Shown here one piece after another: positions 1 to 8,453 of a stretch of DNA of 12,734 nt. Made by a program: the position numbers and the translations under genes. This stretch comes from an uncultured bacterium (lineage in GTDB: Bacteria; Bacillota_I; Bacilli_A; RF39; UBA660), in assembly GCA_900314225.1 (NCBI GenBank), contig OMUM01000009.1:1-12734 (forward strand), read 5' to 3'. The notes below the pieces were generated by a model. The model was not told the DNA's origin and did no database searches. It worked only from the letters and a program-made list of their open reading frames with translations. Position 1 is the stretch's first letter. The number at the start of each line of letters is the position of its first letter.

Positions 1-4
1 CTGA

Positions 5-33
5 AAAAGAAAAAAACCGTCAAAAAAACGGAA
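5..33 (-). terminator. Short intrinsic terminator after the serine recombinase
   Basis: Read on the minus strand, CCGT and ACGG flank a short T-rich loop and are followed by a run of seven T, a C and five more T. It starts two bases after the reconstructed recombinase stop codon at 35-37. The stem is only 4-5 bp, so termination may be weak, but the placement and U-tract fit an intrinsic terminator. Confidence 0.55.
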
Positions 34-34
34 A

Positions 35-1598
35 TTAGTCTAAAAATTTACGATTTTCATATTGACTAGCATACTTTAAAACAATCTCTATTGAACCATC
101 ATCATTTACATATATTGTATTAATAAAACTACTTAATATATTTCTATTAAGTTCTTTAATTCTTCCTTCTTCTTTTATTTTTTTATCCATTTCAAATCAA
201 CATTATCTTTTTCATTTATATTTAATTTATCTTTTTCTAGTCTTAATCTATTTAGTTCATATAAATACTCTTTATTATATTTATCAAAGTCTTCTTTTAA
301 AATATAATCATTTTTAAAATCTTCAATTATTTCATCTAACAATTTATTATATTTGATTATTTCCTTTTCAATTTCAGCTATTTTTATTTTCTTAATATTT
401 TCCATATATTCATTATTTGATTCACTATATATTGAATTAATTCTATCAGAAATATCCGATACCATATCTATAAAATTATTAATTGATTTTAGAACGACTT
501 CATTTAATATTGATTCTTTCGTAAAATGTTTAGAGCAAGTCTTATTTCTTTTATATGAAGAACAATAATACTCAGCATCTTTTCTATTCTTATGACTATC
601 TCTTGTTAATGAGTTTTCACAGTCATGACATTTTAAAAAGCCAGAATAAATAGGAAGTTTGCCTTTCTTATTTGATTTTGAATTACCACTATATAACAAG
701 TGTTGTACTTGATTAAAATATCCTTCCTTAATTATTGCTTTATGATGGTTTTCATCAATTATCCATTCTTCTTCTGGAACATTAACCTTTCCATGATTCT
801 TGTGACTTATTCTACTTATTTTATTTTGTAATGAATAACCTATATATGTCTTATTTTTCAAAATTGAATCTATCATTCTTACAGTCCATTTATCTGCAAC
901 TGTAGCAGTTTTTACCCCTCTTTTAATATTTAAAAACATGCTTGGAGTAATATATGGTTTTCATTTAATAAATCTACAATCTGATTTCTACTATTTCTTC
1001 GCAAAGCATATAAAAATACCTTTTCTACAATTTCAGCAGCTTCTTTATCTATTTCCAATTTATGTATATCCTTTTTATTTTTTACATACCCAAAAGGAGC
1101 TATATTTGTAATAAAGTTTCCAGATTTTTTTGATGCTTTTAATGAAGTTCTTATTTTATTAGAGGAATCTTTTGAATAGCTTTCATTCATAAGATTTTTA
1201 AAAGGTATTTCTAATGTTTTTATAGAATCTGGTTTCAAATAAGAATCGACATTTTCGTTTATTGATATAAATCTCAAATTATATCTTGGTATAATATTCT
1301 CAATAAAATTGCCAACTTCTAGATAATTTCTACCCAATCTTGATAAATCTTTAACCACTATACAATTTATTTTTTTGCTTATAATATCTTCATATAGACT
1401 TTGAAATCCTGTTCTATAAAAATCTGTACCAGTAAATCCATCATTTTTATATATATTAATTAATCCTAATGATTTATCTTTAGATATATAATTTTTAATT
1501 AATTCTCTTTGATTAGTTATACTATTAGACTCATCACTAATTTTAGATTTATCTTCTGAAGACAATCTTAAATATATTCCAACTCTCCATTTAGGCAT
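35..1598 (-). pseudogene. Large serine recombinase (TndX/TnpX-like), frameshifted twice
   Basis: Site-specific recombinase of the large serine family, which excises and integrates mobile elements through a 5'-phosphoserine intermediate. The start at 1598 (MPKWRVGIYLRLS) has a GGAGAG site upstream. The catalytic domain shows YLRLS with Ser13 as the likely nucleophile, FTGTDF, and KDLSRLGRN with Arg87 and Arg90. The recombinase domain, a four-Cys zinc ribbon (CHDC then C and C, around 540-650) and a coiled coil follow. Two frame breaks interrupt it: an AT-repeat near 949-955, where the expected ENHITPSMF needs two bases fewer, and an A7 run at 178-184, where one more A restores IKKIKEEGRIKELN through to a stop at 35. 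The repaired length, about 520 residues, is normal for the family. It is either a decayed gene or one carrying sequence errors; the family call is firm. Confidence 0.88.
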
Positions 1599-1742
1599 TT
1601 TACTTTCTCTCCTTCTGTTTTTAGATAATTTAATAATTCCAAACATTCATCATTATATTTAAATTTAATTTCAACCGAACCATCCTTATTAACATAAATA
1701 ACATCTATTAATTCTTTTAATACATCTTTAGAAATATATTTA
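1568..1742 (-). pseudogene. C-terminal remnant of a second large serine recombinase
   Basis: In the minus frame that stays open from about 1765 to a TAA at 1568-1570, the translation includes ISKDVLKELIDVIYVNKDG followed by VEIKFKYND. This is the characteristic C-terminal end of a large serine recombinase (LId-IyV-dG-IeI-fky pattern). Its last codons overlap the first 31 bases of the next recombinase, a spacing typical of tandem recombinase genes. The upstream bulk, including the catalytic domain, is missing; essC sequence takes its place. The exact left limit is uncertain, about 1740-1760. Confidence 0.72.
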
Positions 1743-1749
1743 ATTTTTC

Positions 1750-3455
1750 TATTTCTTTTATAATATCAAAGTTTCTTACTTTTTTGAAGCAATCTGTAAC
1801 TATAAGAAAAGTTTGATTAAAATCTTCTCTCTTAGTATCTGAGCTTCCTATTTTTTCTTTTCTATAATCAAAGATTTTATCTAAATAATAACATACTTCT
1901 TTATATTCATCATTGTTTGTTGCAAAAAATCTCAAACTTTTATCATCACTAAAACAATGTGGTACTTGTCTAAAAGATTTCCATTGATATTCCTTTTCTT
2001 CATCTGTTAGAAATATAATCTTTAAATCATCGTAACTATGTAATGCTAAAATTTGTATTAACAATCTTCTAGTATATTCATTGATTTCAGGACCACCAAT
2101 AATACCACTTATAAAAGTATCTCTTAAAGATAATATAACTGGAACATTAGATAATAATTTTGGTTCTTGTCCTAATTTTAATACCATATCTTTTAAATTA
2201 TCTTCTATCATTGAAAAGTGATCTTCTGGATATTTTATATCAATTTTCATTGGATAATTACCATATCCTAAATTTACATCTAAAAAATCATCATCTTCTA
2301 TTCTTCGTTGCCATAATCTTGTATATCTTCTAACAATTGTTTCTACAGCTTCTTCAACTTTCATATAGTTATTTTTTAATATAGAAGTTTGTTGCGTTTT
2401 TGCTTCTATAATCGCTTTTCTTTTTTCTTCAATATATTTACTATATTTTTGTTGTCTCATTTTTTCATTTTTTGCCTTCATTCTTTTTCTCATATCGTTT
2501 AGTAAATAAAGACCAAATAAATACACTAGCAAACATTGCCCCACAAATAACTAATGAAGGCACAGCTTTAGCCCAAGTAGAATGACCATTTAAAACATTA
2601 TTTAAAGCTGTATATCCAGTTACCATTGACGTCATAGACATAACAATCATAGGTCCAATGGTTAATAATAATGGATTATTTTGATCATCAGCTTTTGCTG
2701 GTGGTGGATCTACTTGTAAAACTAATGTTTTACCTTTCTGAAAAAATCTTGGAGTTTTATGAAAATAATCTTTTTCATCATATAAAGGGAATTCTACTTC
2801 TTGTTCTAATTCCTCAAAACTATTATTTATTGGTGTTATTGTTCCGATAGATAATAGTTTTACTCCTACATTTTTTAACGTACCATTATTTATATATAAA
2901 CAATGTGTATTTTTAATATTAACTGAAAATATTATTTTGACACCGCCAATAAATATTACATCTCCTACTTTTAATTCCCTAGCACCAATAACTCTAACAG
3001 CATTAACATATACGCCACATTTAGAATTATTATTAACAATACATATCTTATTTTCTACATATTTGATGCAAGCACTTTCTGGATCAAGTGCAGCATAAGA
3101 AATTAAATTTTCAGAATTACTACCAATTTTTATACCATTTTTTAAGTATTCTTCTACATTATAGCAATTATAACTTGCTAATACAGGTGAACAATATATC
3201 ATAAATTTTTCTTTATTAACACTATTAGTTATTAAATAAAAATTTCCTTCTTCCAAATAAACAAATGGAACATTTTGGTTATTTACTATACAGTACACTT
3301 CCTCATTACTAATTAATCTCCATTTGCCATCATGTGCCTCAATAGATATTAAATTTCTTTTTATACCATTATCATCAGTTCCATCAATCCAATAACTTTC
3401 TTCTACCTTTTATGGTAACAGTAAATTTTGAATTTTTAATTGTTGAAATTCGCAT
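1750..3455 (-). pseudogene. essC: EssC/YukB T7SS ATPase: 5' half only, with two frameshifts
   Basis: EssC is the membrane-bound FtsK/SpoIIIE-type motor of T7SSb. The reading begins MRISTIKNSKFTVTIK at 3455, behind GAGGTG and 4 nt after the kinase stop. It continues one frame over with ESYWIDGTDDNGIKRNLIS and a degenerate FHA region (GIKIGS to GVYVN), then PRFFQKGK, two membrane segments (about 2520-2680), the charged linker and the LWQRRIEDDDFLD block. An A4 run at 3408-3411 has one base too many and an A5 run at 2484-2488 one too few. Similarity stops near DIIKEI (1750-1767), before any Walker A motif, so all ATPase domains are missing. The sequence then joins a serine recombinase tail. As it stands it cannot drive secretion unless another essC exists. 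Confidence 0.88.
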
Positions 3456-3459
3456 CATA

Positions 3460-4212
3460 TCACCTCAATAAAAATAATTTTAAATCTTTTTCAAATTCCT
3501 CTATTTTCATATATTTTTGTTCATTATCAGAAAATATCTTAGAAAATATTAAATTTAATAATGTATTATCAGTTTTTTCATACTCACAATTGTGCTTTTT
3601 TTCTTTTATTTCCTTTTTTGTTCCTTCAAATGGTAACTTACCTAATATTAATTCATAAAAAATTATTCCTAATGAATATATATCAGTTGTAAAATCAATA
3701 CTATCTTTCGTAAGTTGACTCTTTGAACAATATCTTGTATTACCATACCCCTTAAAATAATTTTTGTTATCATTAATTGATATACCAAAATCTATTATTT
3801 TAATGTTTTTATTTAAGTCTAATAAAATGTTATCTGGTTTTAAATCACAATGAATAACATTTAATTTATGAATTTCTTTTACTGCTTCAAGTATTTTTAA
3901 CATTAAAGATACTTTTTGCTTATTGTTTTCTAATTTTAATTCATTGATTGGTTTTCCTTTTATTAATTCAATTATAATAATATTATTATTTTCATTAAAA
4001 TTGTAATAGTAGATTTGTGGACTCAAAGAAGTATCTTTTAATTTATACAAAACATTAACTTCATTTTTTAACATATTAATCAAAGTAACATCTGAATTTT
4101 TAACTTTTTTTAATATATATTTTTTGTTATCTAATTCTATAATGCTAATTTGCTTTTTGTCATCATTCTTAATGTTTTTTAATATTTTATAAACCTTTGC
4201 TTCGCTTTTCAT
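3460..4212 (-). CDS. Soluble Hanks-type Ser/Thr protein kinase
   Basis: A 250-residue protein kinase. Visible motifs are the ATP-anchoring Lys35 in KYILKK, a likely helix-C Glu51, the catalytic loop HCDLKPDN (121-128, Asp123), the magnesium-binding DFG (141-143) and DIYSLGIIFYEL (177-188). The catalytic loop has HCD rather than HRD, so activation-loop control is probably absent. The glycine-rich loop is degenerate and APE is replaced by SKSQ. There are no membrane segments or PASTA repeats, so it should be cytosolic, unlike PrkC/PknB. EssB has a kinase-like fold but is catalytically dead and membrane-anchored; this protein keeps the Lys, Asp and DFG residues. The gene overlaps the immunity gene by 26 nt and ends 4 nt before essC, suggesting translational coupling. 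The kinase call is secure; its substrate is unknown. Confidence 0.88.
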   Translation of the reverse strand: MKSEAKVYKILKNIKNDDKKQISIIELDNKKYILKKVKNSDVTLINMLKNEVNVLYKLKDTSLSPQIYYYNFNENNNIIIIELIKGKPINELKLENNKQKVSLMLKILEAVKEIHKLNVIHCDLKPDNILLDLNKNIKIIDFGISINDNKNYFKGYGNTRYCSKSQLTKDSIDFTTDIYSLGIIFYELILGKLPFEGTKKEIKEKKHNCEYEKTDNTLLNLIFSKIFSDNEQKYMKIEEFEKDLKLFLLR

Positions 4213-5146
4213 AATTTATTGTGCTTATAAATTGATTAGAAAGTTCTTCTAAATAATCTTTCTTTCTCAACTTATTTAACCATCTTTCTGGTATATTATT
4301 TTTTCCATAAATAATACCATTTAATGAACCAGTTATTGCACCAATAGTATCAGTATCTTCACCTAAATTAATAGCAGCAACAACAGCATCTTCATAAGTA
4401 TCATTTTTTACAGTACACCATAAACTTGCTTCTAATGAATCAACCACATATCCAGAAGATCTAATTTGATCTATATCAAGAGATTTTAAATCCCCCTTTA
4501 AAATTCTTTGATATACTTTTATACTATCATTAGAATAATATTTATTATAATCAATTTCCTTTAACAAATCTAACGCTTTAACTTTATCTACCCCATCAAG
4601 TAATAAAGTAACGTAATCAGCATATATTTTACATCCAAGTTGACTTATTTCATGTGCATGTGTTAATGCAGATGCTTGATTAATTAATATAGTTTTTTCT
4701 TCTTCTGAAAAATTAGAAAATTTTAAATAATATACAAATGGTAAAATTCTCATTAATGAACCATTACCATTTTCATTTATTCCTTTTGTTCCACAATTAG
4801 TAGCTTTTTCTCCTCTTTTAAAATTTGAAATTGCCTTACTAGTAGATATTCCTATATCAAATAACTCATCTGTCGCAGTATATTTTGCATAATCTACCCA
4901 TTCAGTAAATTTATACATTATATCATCAAAATTAACATCACCATTTTCCTTGATAGAATCCATTTCAGCAATCATAAGCGAAGTATCATCACTCCACGTT
5001 CCTTCAGGAACCTTATGACTACCATATCCTATCATTTCTTTAAGAGGACGTCTTTGTAATAAATCTCTATTTAAGAATTCTACAGGAACGCCTAGCGCAT
5101 CTCCAACAGCAAACCCCATTATTCCTGCTTTCATTTTTTCATTCAT
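4187..5146 (-). CDS. ADP-ribosylglycohydrolase (DraG/ARH family), likely immunity protein
   Basis: A 319-residue ADP-ribosylglycohydrolase that removes ADP-ribose from modified proteins with a dinuclear Mg centre. All family signatures are present: GFAVGDALGVPVEF (11-24), the metal site WSDDT (51-55), NGNGSLMR (126-133), LTHAHE (161-166) and GEDTDTIGAITGSLNG (262-277). It should therefore be active. The start at 5146 has AGGAGG at ideal spacing. It lies just downstream of a toxin ending in an ADP-ribosyltransferase domain, so the straightforward inference is that it protects the producer by reversing self-modification. DraG and ARH1 cleave ADP-ribosyl-arginine, matching the toxin's ExE motif, which usually marks arginine targets. 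A metabolic role such as nitrogenase control is unlikely here. Confidence 0.93.
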   Translation of the reverse strand: MNEKMKAGIMGFAVGDALGVPVEFLNRDLLQRRPLKEMIGYGSHKVPEGTWSDDTSLMIAEMDSIKENGDVNFDDIMYKFTEWVDYAKYTATDELFDIGISTSKAISNFKRGEKATNCGTKGINENGNGSLMRILPFVYYLKFSNFSEEEKTILINQASALTHAHEISQLGCKIYADYVTLLLDGVDKVKALDLLKEIDYNKYYSNDSIKVYQRILKGDLKSLDIDQIRSSGYVVDSLEASLWCTVKNDTYEDAVVAAINLGEDTDTIGAITGSLNGIIYGKNNIPERWLNKLRKKDYLEELSNQFISTINYEKRSKGL

Positions 5147-5159
5147 TTTTTATTCCTCC

Positions 5160-5411
5160 TTATCTAGTGTGCCTGGGATAATCATTGCTCATTTCTTCAT
5201 TAGGGGCATCATTAGGTGTTGCAAAACCTAACGATGCTAATAATTCATTTCTTTGTTTCAATAATTGTTCCTTAGCTTCTTGTGTTGTTAAACTTTTTGC
5301 ATTTTCATCATCTACAAAAACTATTTCACCATCATGTACTGTTTTTCTAAAATCTGAAGATAAACGCACTTGTTCTTCTTTAGAAAGACTATTAAATTTT
5401 TCTTCATTCAT
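5160..5411 (-). CDS. Small acidic protein of unknown function between toxin and immunity gene
   Basis: An 83-residue protein I do not recognise. The ATG at 5411 is preferred over a GTG nine bases upstream because GAGG lies about 10 nt before the ATG but almost abuts the GTG. It reads NEEKFNSLSKEEQVRLSSDF, a strand-like stretch (GEIVFVD), a helical Glu/Gln/Lys-rich region (TTQEAKEQLLKQRNELLASL) and a polar tail ending PRHTR. There is no signal peptide or membrane segment. It lies 37 nt after the toxin stop and 13 nt before the glycohydrolase start, so it is co-expressed with both. It could be a second immunity factor, a toxin chaperone or a secretion adaptor; nothing in the sequence decides this. 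Confidence 0.72.
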   Translation of the reverse strand: MNEEKFNSLSKEEQVRLSSDFRKTVHDGEIVFVDDENAKSLTTQEAKEQLLKQRNELLASLGFATPNDAPNEEMSNDYPRHTR

Positions 5412-5448
5412 TTTAATCACACCTCTCTTTAATTAATAATAACATATT

Positions 5449-8418
5449 TTAATTTATACTAGTCATGTAAATCATTATTTTGTTTCCAACTTTTTCTACA
5501 CTATCTATAGAAAATTTAGAACCTAATCCTAACAGAATTTCTTTTTCGCCTGCATTAAATAGTGAAAAATCACCAAAAGCCATTCCTTTTTTACATGTCA
5601 TTACAAAATTTACATCTTTATAAGTAAATCCACCGCCTGCAACTGGAGTAGAACTCATAAATCCTTTATCCGTATATATAGAACCAAGTTTTCTCATAAT
5701 ATCATCTGGAGAATCCGCAAATGTTATTCCAAATCTTCCTAAAGCATTCATATCAACACCACGAGCTACAACTGTATCTTCTGCAAATGTTGTTCTACCA
5801 ATAGCATTATTTAATGCAATTGCCTCATCGTATGTACGAACGATAAATTGATCAACAGTTTCACCAAATTGGTTAAAATATTCATCAAATGTATAAGTTT
5901 TTGGCCCCCACATGTGATATAAAGTAATTGTTTTATTTTCTTTATTAATAGCAATATCTCTCATTACAGAATTTATAGTTGCATAACTACTCTTATCACT
6001 TTCACCAATATAAGCATATATTAATTTTAACTCATCATCTGTCAATGTAGAACGCCATGATTCAGTAGAATTTTTATATGCTGCAACAAACTCCTCATAA
6101 GTATCAAATCTTCTTGCTGAATTTTGAACTGTATTTAATTCTGCTGCATCCATATTTGCAATTTTTTCTGTAGCAAACATATCTAATGTAGCTTCAACTT
6201 CTGGTACTATCTTTTCTGTCGCAAATAAATCTACTGTTGGTTGACTACCATCATAATCAAATAATTTTTCTGTTTCTACATCATCCATAATCGCTGATAT
6301 ATCAACATCCGCCTCAGAAGTAATTCCAGCTATTGAAGCTAATTCTCCTTCTAATGCAGCAAACTCTTTTTCTATTCCTTCAAACTCAGGTTTTGTTATA
6401 GGTTTTATAGCATTAGGATCACCATATTTTGTAGCATCTTTATATGACATATAATCTTTAGAATTTTTAATTTCTAATAATTCATTATATCTATCTATTT
6501 TAACCTGTAACTCTTGTTCACTAATATTTATATTTGATGTTGCTTGTGAATCCTTGAAATATTTTCTTAAATCAAATGCTTCTCCTAATAAAGAAGTTGC
6601 AGATCCAATACTAGCTTGTGTCCAAACTGTCGTCCATCCACCATTATCATCAAATAATTCACTATAACGCTCAAATATATTTTGATCTTCTAAAAATTCA
6701 ACATAATTACCATTTTCATCATAATATCCATCTTTATATATAGAAGTAATTAAAGGTAATACAAATCCTTCAACACCTCCATCTGCACCGTCTAAAACGA
6801 CACGAGCAAGACCATTTAAAAGTTTTGTTCCTATTTCACTAGAACCAATTGATTTTAAAATTCCATCAGCCCCAAATATCTTTAATCCACTAATTTTTCC
6901 ACCGATATAGAATTGTAATCCTTCCCATAATCCAGTAAGTGTTCCTGCTGTTAATCCTTCTAATAAAGCAGCTCCATCAGCCCAAGCACTTTGTGTTCCT
7001 CTACCTATACCAGCAGCAGTTGCAGTTACAGCCATTTGAGTTGCAGTTGTTGCTGCTGCAGCAGTTGAAGCAGTTACTGAACCACCAGCAGCCACTACAC
7101 TTCCAGCACCAAATGTTGCAATTGTTAAAACTACTACACCTGCAATATATCCAATTCCAGAGCCAATAGATCTAGTTATGTCAAATCCATAAGCATTTTC
7201 TGCCAACCATTGTCCATAACCTGTATTTTGATATAATAAATCAAACCATCCAGCAACATATTGGTTAGAAACAAATCCCATTGTTCCACCCCACATTTGT
7301 TTTGTTACAGACGACCATTCATTACCAGTTATTGCACCATAAATTGCTTGTCCACCATCATATAAACCAGTAACAATAGATGCAACACCTGTTCCAACTA
7401 ATGCAACAAAATCAATGATTGCTTCTGCAAATTGTAATATACCCTCAACTAATGATTGAACAAATACAGCAACAGTTGCACCTACTGATTTTACTACATA
7501 CCAAACAGAATTAGCAGCATTTTTTATCCATGGTAGAGCATCATCATTCCACCAATCTTCTACATCCGACCACCAATCAGTAACATCAGCCCACAAACTT
7601 TTTGCACCATTTGATATATTAGTTCCAACTTCGTCAAACCAATTATCTACTTTTTGTGTGGTGTCATTCCACCATTCAGTAGTTTTATCCCATAAACTTT
7701 CAGCTTTATTCGCAATATATGCTTTTGTCTCATCAAAAAAATTATCAACATCTTCTATTACTTCAGAAGCTTTACTAACGACAGTTTCGCCAAATGAGCT
7801 TATTTTTGCACCTGTAGATACAAAAAAATCTTTTATACTAGAACCAATATTTTTAGCCCAACTAACCACACTTGCACTTGTTGTTGAAATCACTTCATCT
7901 ATTTGATCTACAATATTTTCATTATTAACTACTTCACTTGCATTTACTTCTGAAACTCTATAATCTGAATAAAGCGAACTAAATGGATCTACAGTAGATA
8001 CTACTGCATTATTTGCAAAGACAGTATTATAGCTTGCACCAACCATACTTGCTGGTATGATTCCTGCAAATTTAAGATTATATTTCTTTAAATTAGGTAA
8101 TTGATTTGCACTATTTCTAATACTTGGTTCTGAAATAGCGCCAGCACTACCATTATCTGATAAATAGTTTTCTAAACCTTCAACATTAGTGTTATAATCA
8201 AACCACCATTTATCAATATTTTGATAACCTTTTTTTACTTTATCATAAAGTGTTTGTAATTCATTAGACATTCTACGAACATAAGCATCAGAACAATTTT
8301 TTAAATAACTAGATGAAAAGGCAGTATAAGTTTTATTATTAAAATTATTTAATTCAGTTTTAAAATCTTTTTCATAAGATTTTAACTTTGAAACATTAAT
8401 TTTGCATATATCACTCAT
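5449..8418 (-). CDS. T7SS polymorphic toxin with C-terminal ADP-ribosyltransferase domain
   Basis: A 989-residue effector; start supported by AAGGAG upstream. Residues 1-95 are helical and WXG/LXG-like, with a YxxxD export-type signal (YQNID, 65-69) followed by KWW. Residues 175-310 are amphipathic and Trp-rich, with a repeat of SLWDKTTEWW (241-250) and SLWADVTDWW (274-283). Residues 305-360 and 415-470 are hydrophobic and Ala/Gly-rich, as in membrane-inserting toxin regions. A linker (about 630-760) precedes the toxin domain, which has the R-S-E signature: Arg886 in VVARGVD, GFMSSTP (919-925) as the STS element, and GEKEILL with Glu958/Glu960 as ExE. It should transfer ADP-ribose from NAD+; the ExE form suggests arginine acceptors. 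The adjacent glycohydrolase supports the call. The cellular target cannot be read from the sequence. Confidence 0.9.
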   Translation of the reverse strand: MSDICKINVSKLKSYEKDFKTELNNFNNKTYTAFSSSYLKNCSDAYVRRMSNELQTLYDKVKKGYQNIDKWWFDYNTNVEGLENYLSDNGSAGAISEPSIRNSANQLPNLKKYNLKFAGIIPASMVGASYNTVFANNAVVSTVDPFSSLYSDYRVSEVNASEVVNNENIVDQIDEVISTTSASVVSWAKNIGSSIKDFFVSTGAKISSFGETVVSKASEVIEDVDNFFDETKAYIANKAESLWDKTTEWWNDTTQKVDNWFDEVGTNISNGAKSLWADVTDWWSDVEDWWNDDALPWIKNAANSVWYVVKSVGATVAVFVQSLVEGILQFAEAIIDFVALVGTGVASIVTGLYDGGQAIYGAITGNEWSSVTKQMWGGTMGFVSNQYVAGWFDLLYQNTGYGQWLAENAYGFDITRSIGSGIGYIAGVVVLTIATFGAGSVVAAGGSVTASTAAAATTATQMAVTATAAGIGRGTQSAWADGAALLEGLTAGTLTGLWEGLQFYIGGKISGLKIFGADGILKSIGSSEIGTKLLNGLARVVLDGADGGVEGFVLPLITSIYKDGYYDENGNYVEFLEDQNIFERYSELFDDNGGWTTVWTQASIGSATSLLGEAFDLRKYFKDSQATSNINISEQELQVKIDRYNELLEIKNSKDYMSYKDATKYGDPNAIKPITKPEFEGIEKEFAALEGELASIAGITSEADVDISAIMDDVETEKLFDYDGSQPTVDLFATEKIVPEVEATLDMFATEKIANMDAAELNTVQNSARRFDTYEEFVAAYKNSTESWRSTLTDDELKLIYAYIGESDKSSYATINSVMRDIAINKENKTITLYHMWGPKTYTFDEYFNQFGETVDQFIVRTYDEAIALNNAIGRTTFAEDTVVARGVDMNALGRFGITFADSPDDIMRKLGSIYTDKGFMSSTPVAGGGFTYKDVNFVMTCKKGMAFGDFSLFNAGEKEILLGLGSKFSIDSVEKVGNKIMIYMTSIN
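6148..6285 (-). repeat. TEK(I/L) protein repeats in the toxin linker
   Basis: Residues 712-757 of the toxin contain VETEKLF, DLFATEKIVPEV and DMFATEKIANMD. The Thr residues fall at 716, 734 and 750, spaced 18 and 16 residues apart. Each Thr is followed by E-K and then Leu or Ile at +3. The repeats lie just before the ADP-ribosyltransferase domain, in a flexible acidic linker. Confidence 0.7.
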
Positions 8419-8453
8419 ATTTTACTCCTTTCCAAACATTATATTTTGTTAAA

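Noticed and set aside
3400..3415. Programmed +1 frameshift in essC
   Set aside because: The A4 run with GGT is not a known slippery site, a second unrelated break occurs downstream, and the gene is truncated anyway; decay or sequence error is simpler.
3455..3465. TGA read as Trp (mycoplasma-type code)
   Set aside because: The kinase ends at a TGA directly before a ribosome-spaced essC ATG, and Trp is encoded by TGG throughout.
3440..3658. Plus-strand ORFs at 353-568, 3440-3658, 5185-5436, 7658-7906, 9834-10019 and 10600-10842
   Set aside because: All lie antisense to well-supported minus-strand genes and show no ribosome sites or recognisable domains.
6939..7169. Plus-strand ORF rich in Leu and Gln
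   Set aside because: It is the antisense of the Ala-rich toxin region; its composition is a by-product of GCA/GCT codons.
5449..8418. Classical LXG domain at the toxin N-terminus
   Set aside because: The helical N-terminus with YxxxD fits the general class, but I could not identify the Leu-x-Gly motif with confidence, so I call it WXG/LXG-like only.
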